Assembly (NCBI GenBank): GCA_019247975.1
Contig: JAFBAD010000386.1
Coordinates: forward strand, 1-12,394
Direction: 5' to 3'
DNA length: 12,394 nt
Source of the DNA: Acidimicrobiia bacterium
GTDB taxonomy: Bacteria > Actinomycetota > Acidimicrobiia > Acidimicrobiales > Iamiaceae
Below the pieces are notes generated by a model, which searched no databases, was not told the DNA's origin, and saw only the letters and a list, made by a program, of their open reading frames with translations. Position numbers and translations under genes: made by a program. Positions 12,204-12,394 of this stretch are shown here, in pieces; position 1 is the first letter of the stretch, and each line of letters starts with the position of its first letter.

Positions 12204-12394
12204 GCTGAGGCGACGTTGGTCGCCGTCAGAGAGGAGTCCAGATGCCTCGTCCGCATCCGCCCGAGTTCCGTCAACGCGCGGTCGAGCTGGCGCGGCTTCG
12301 CGAGAAGCCGGTCGCTGAGCTCGCTTCGGATCTCGGGATCTCTGAGTCGTGTCTGCGGAACTGGATGGCCCAGACCGACCGCGACGAAGGCCGC
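12190..12394 (+). mobile_element. IS3-family insertion sequence, left end (partial)
   Basis: An IS3-type OrfA begins at 12242 and runs off the window. The preceding 50 bases are non-coding and likely hold the left inverted repeat. IS3-family ends begin with TG; candidates are TGACGGACACCTGAGC at 12190 or TGAGCTGAGGCGACG at 12201. The exact boundary cannot be fixed without the right end. Confidence 0.55.
12242..12394 (+). CDS. IS3-family transposase OrfA, N-terminal part
   Basis: The visible 51 residues include PEFRQRAVELARLREKPVAE (7-26), then LASDLGISESCLRNWM (27-42). This is the HTH that recognises the IS ends in IS3/IS911 OrfA proteins. OrfA usually has about 90-110 residues and is joined to the OrfB integrase by programmed -1 frameshifting; that part lies outside the window. 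GAGGAG (12231-12236) lies five bases before the ATG. Confidence 0.9.
   Translation, partial: MPRPHPPEFRQRAVELARLREKPVAELASDLGISESCLRNWMAQTDRDEGR

Overview
The window is about 12.4 kb of high-GC DNA with GTG-rich start codons. It carries a GT-C mannosyltransferase of the actinobacterial MptA/MptB type, a deazaflavin (F420)-dependent nitroreductase-like gene, and several genes that appear to lack Shine-Dalgarno leaders. Together these point to an actinomycete; Acidimicrobiia is possible, but the lineage is inferred from gene content only. I see no tRNA, rRNA or CRISPR array.

Left region (1-6477). A PadR-type regulator runs off the left edge on the minus strand, and a palindrome covers its start. 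Next comes a rightward GT-C polyprenol-phosphate mannosyltransferase-like gene (193-1647). It converges on, and overlaps by 191 bp, a leftward two-gene operon: a second GT-C/GT87-like membrane protein (3384-2260) and a four-repeat DUF347/COG4705 membrane protein (2263-1457). Divergent from that operon is a tightly coupled three-gene operon: an OmpR-family response regulator, a sensor histidine kinase and a lipoprotein phosphoesterase (3507-6477). The promoters of the two GT-C genes match. Each has the 18-mer GTTAACGSAACGCGAACC at exactly 46-63 bases before the start codon and a TASGGT -10 element seven bases before a GTG start. This suggests one envelope-glycan regulon, possibly run by the two-component system that lies against one of the motif copies. 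It is the main finding.

Middle region (6511-10274). A PadR regulator is coupled to an isoprenylcysteine-methyltransferase-like membrane protein, with tandem PadR-type operators upstream. A LigB/DODA-type extradiol dioxygenase lies upstream of the PadR gene on the same strand. On the plus strand follow a low-affinity iron permease family protein, a YaaA-family peroxide-stress protein and a small antibiotic-biosynthesis-type monooxygenase. These could be a loose oxidative, iron and aromatic stress group.

Right region (10275-12394). This part looks disturbed. A DDN-family nitroreductase gene is broken by a single-base frameshift. It is divergent from a TetR regulator across a shared operator. 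A small predicted membrane protein follows. Then comes a short ORF that resembles the C-terminal part of a large LuxR/AfsR-type ATPase regulator, and then the left end of an IS3-family insertion sequence that runs off the right edge.
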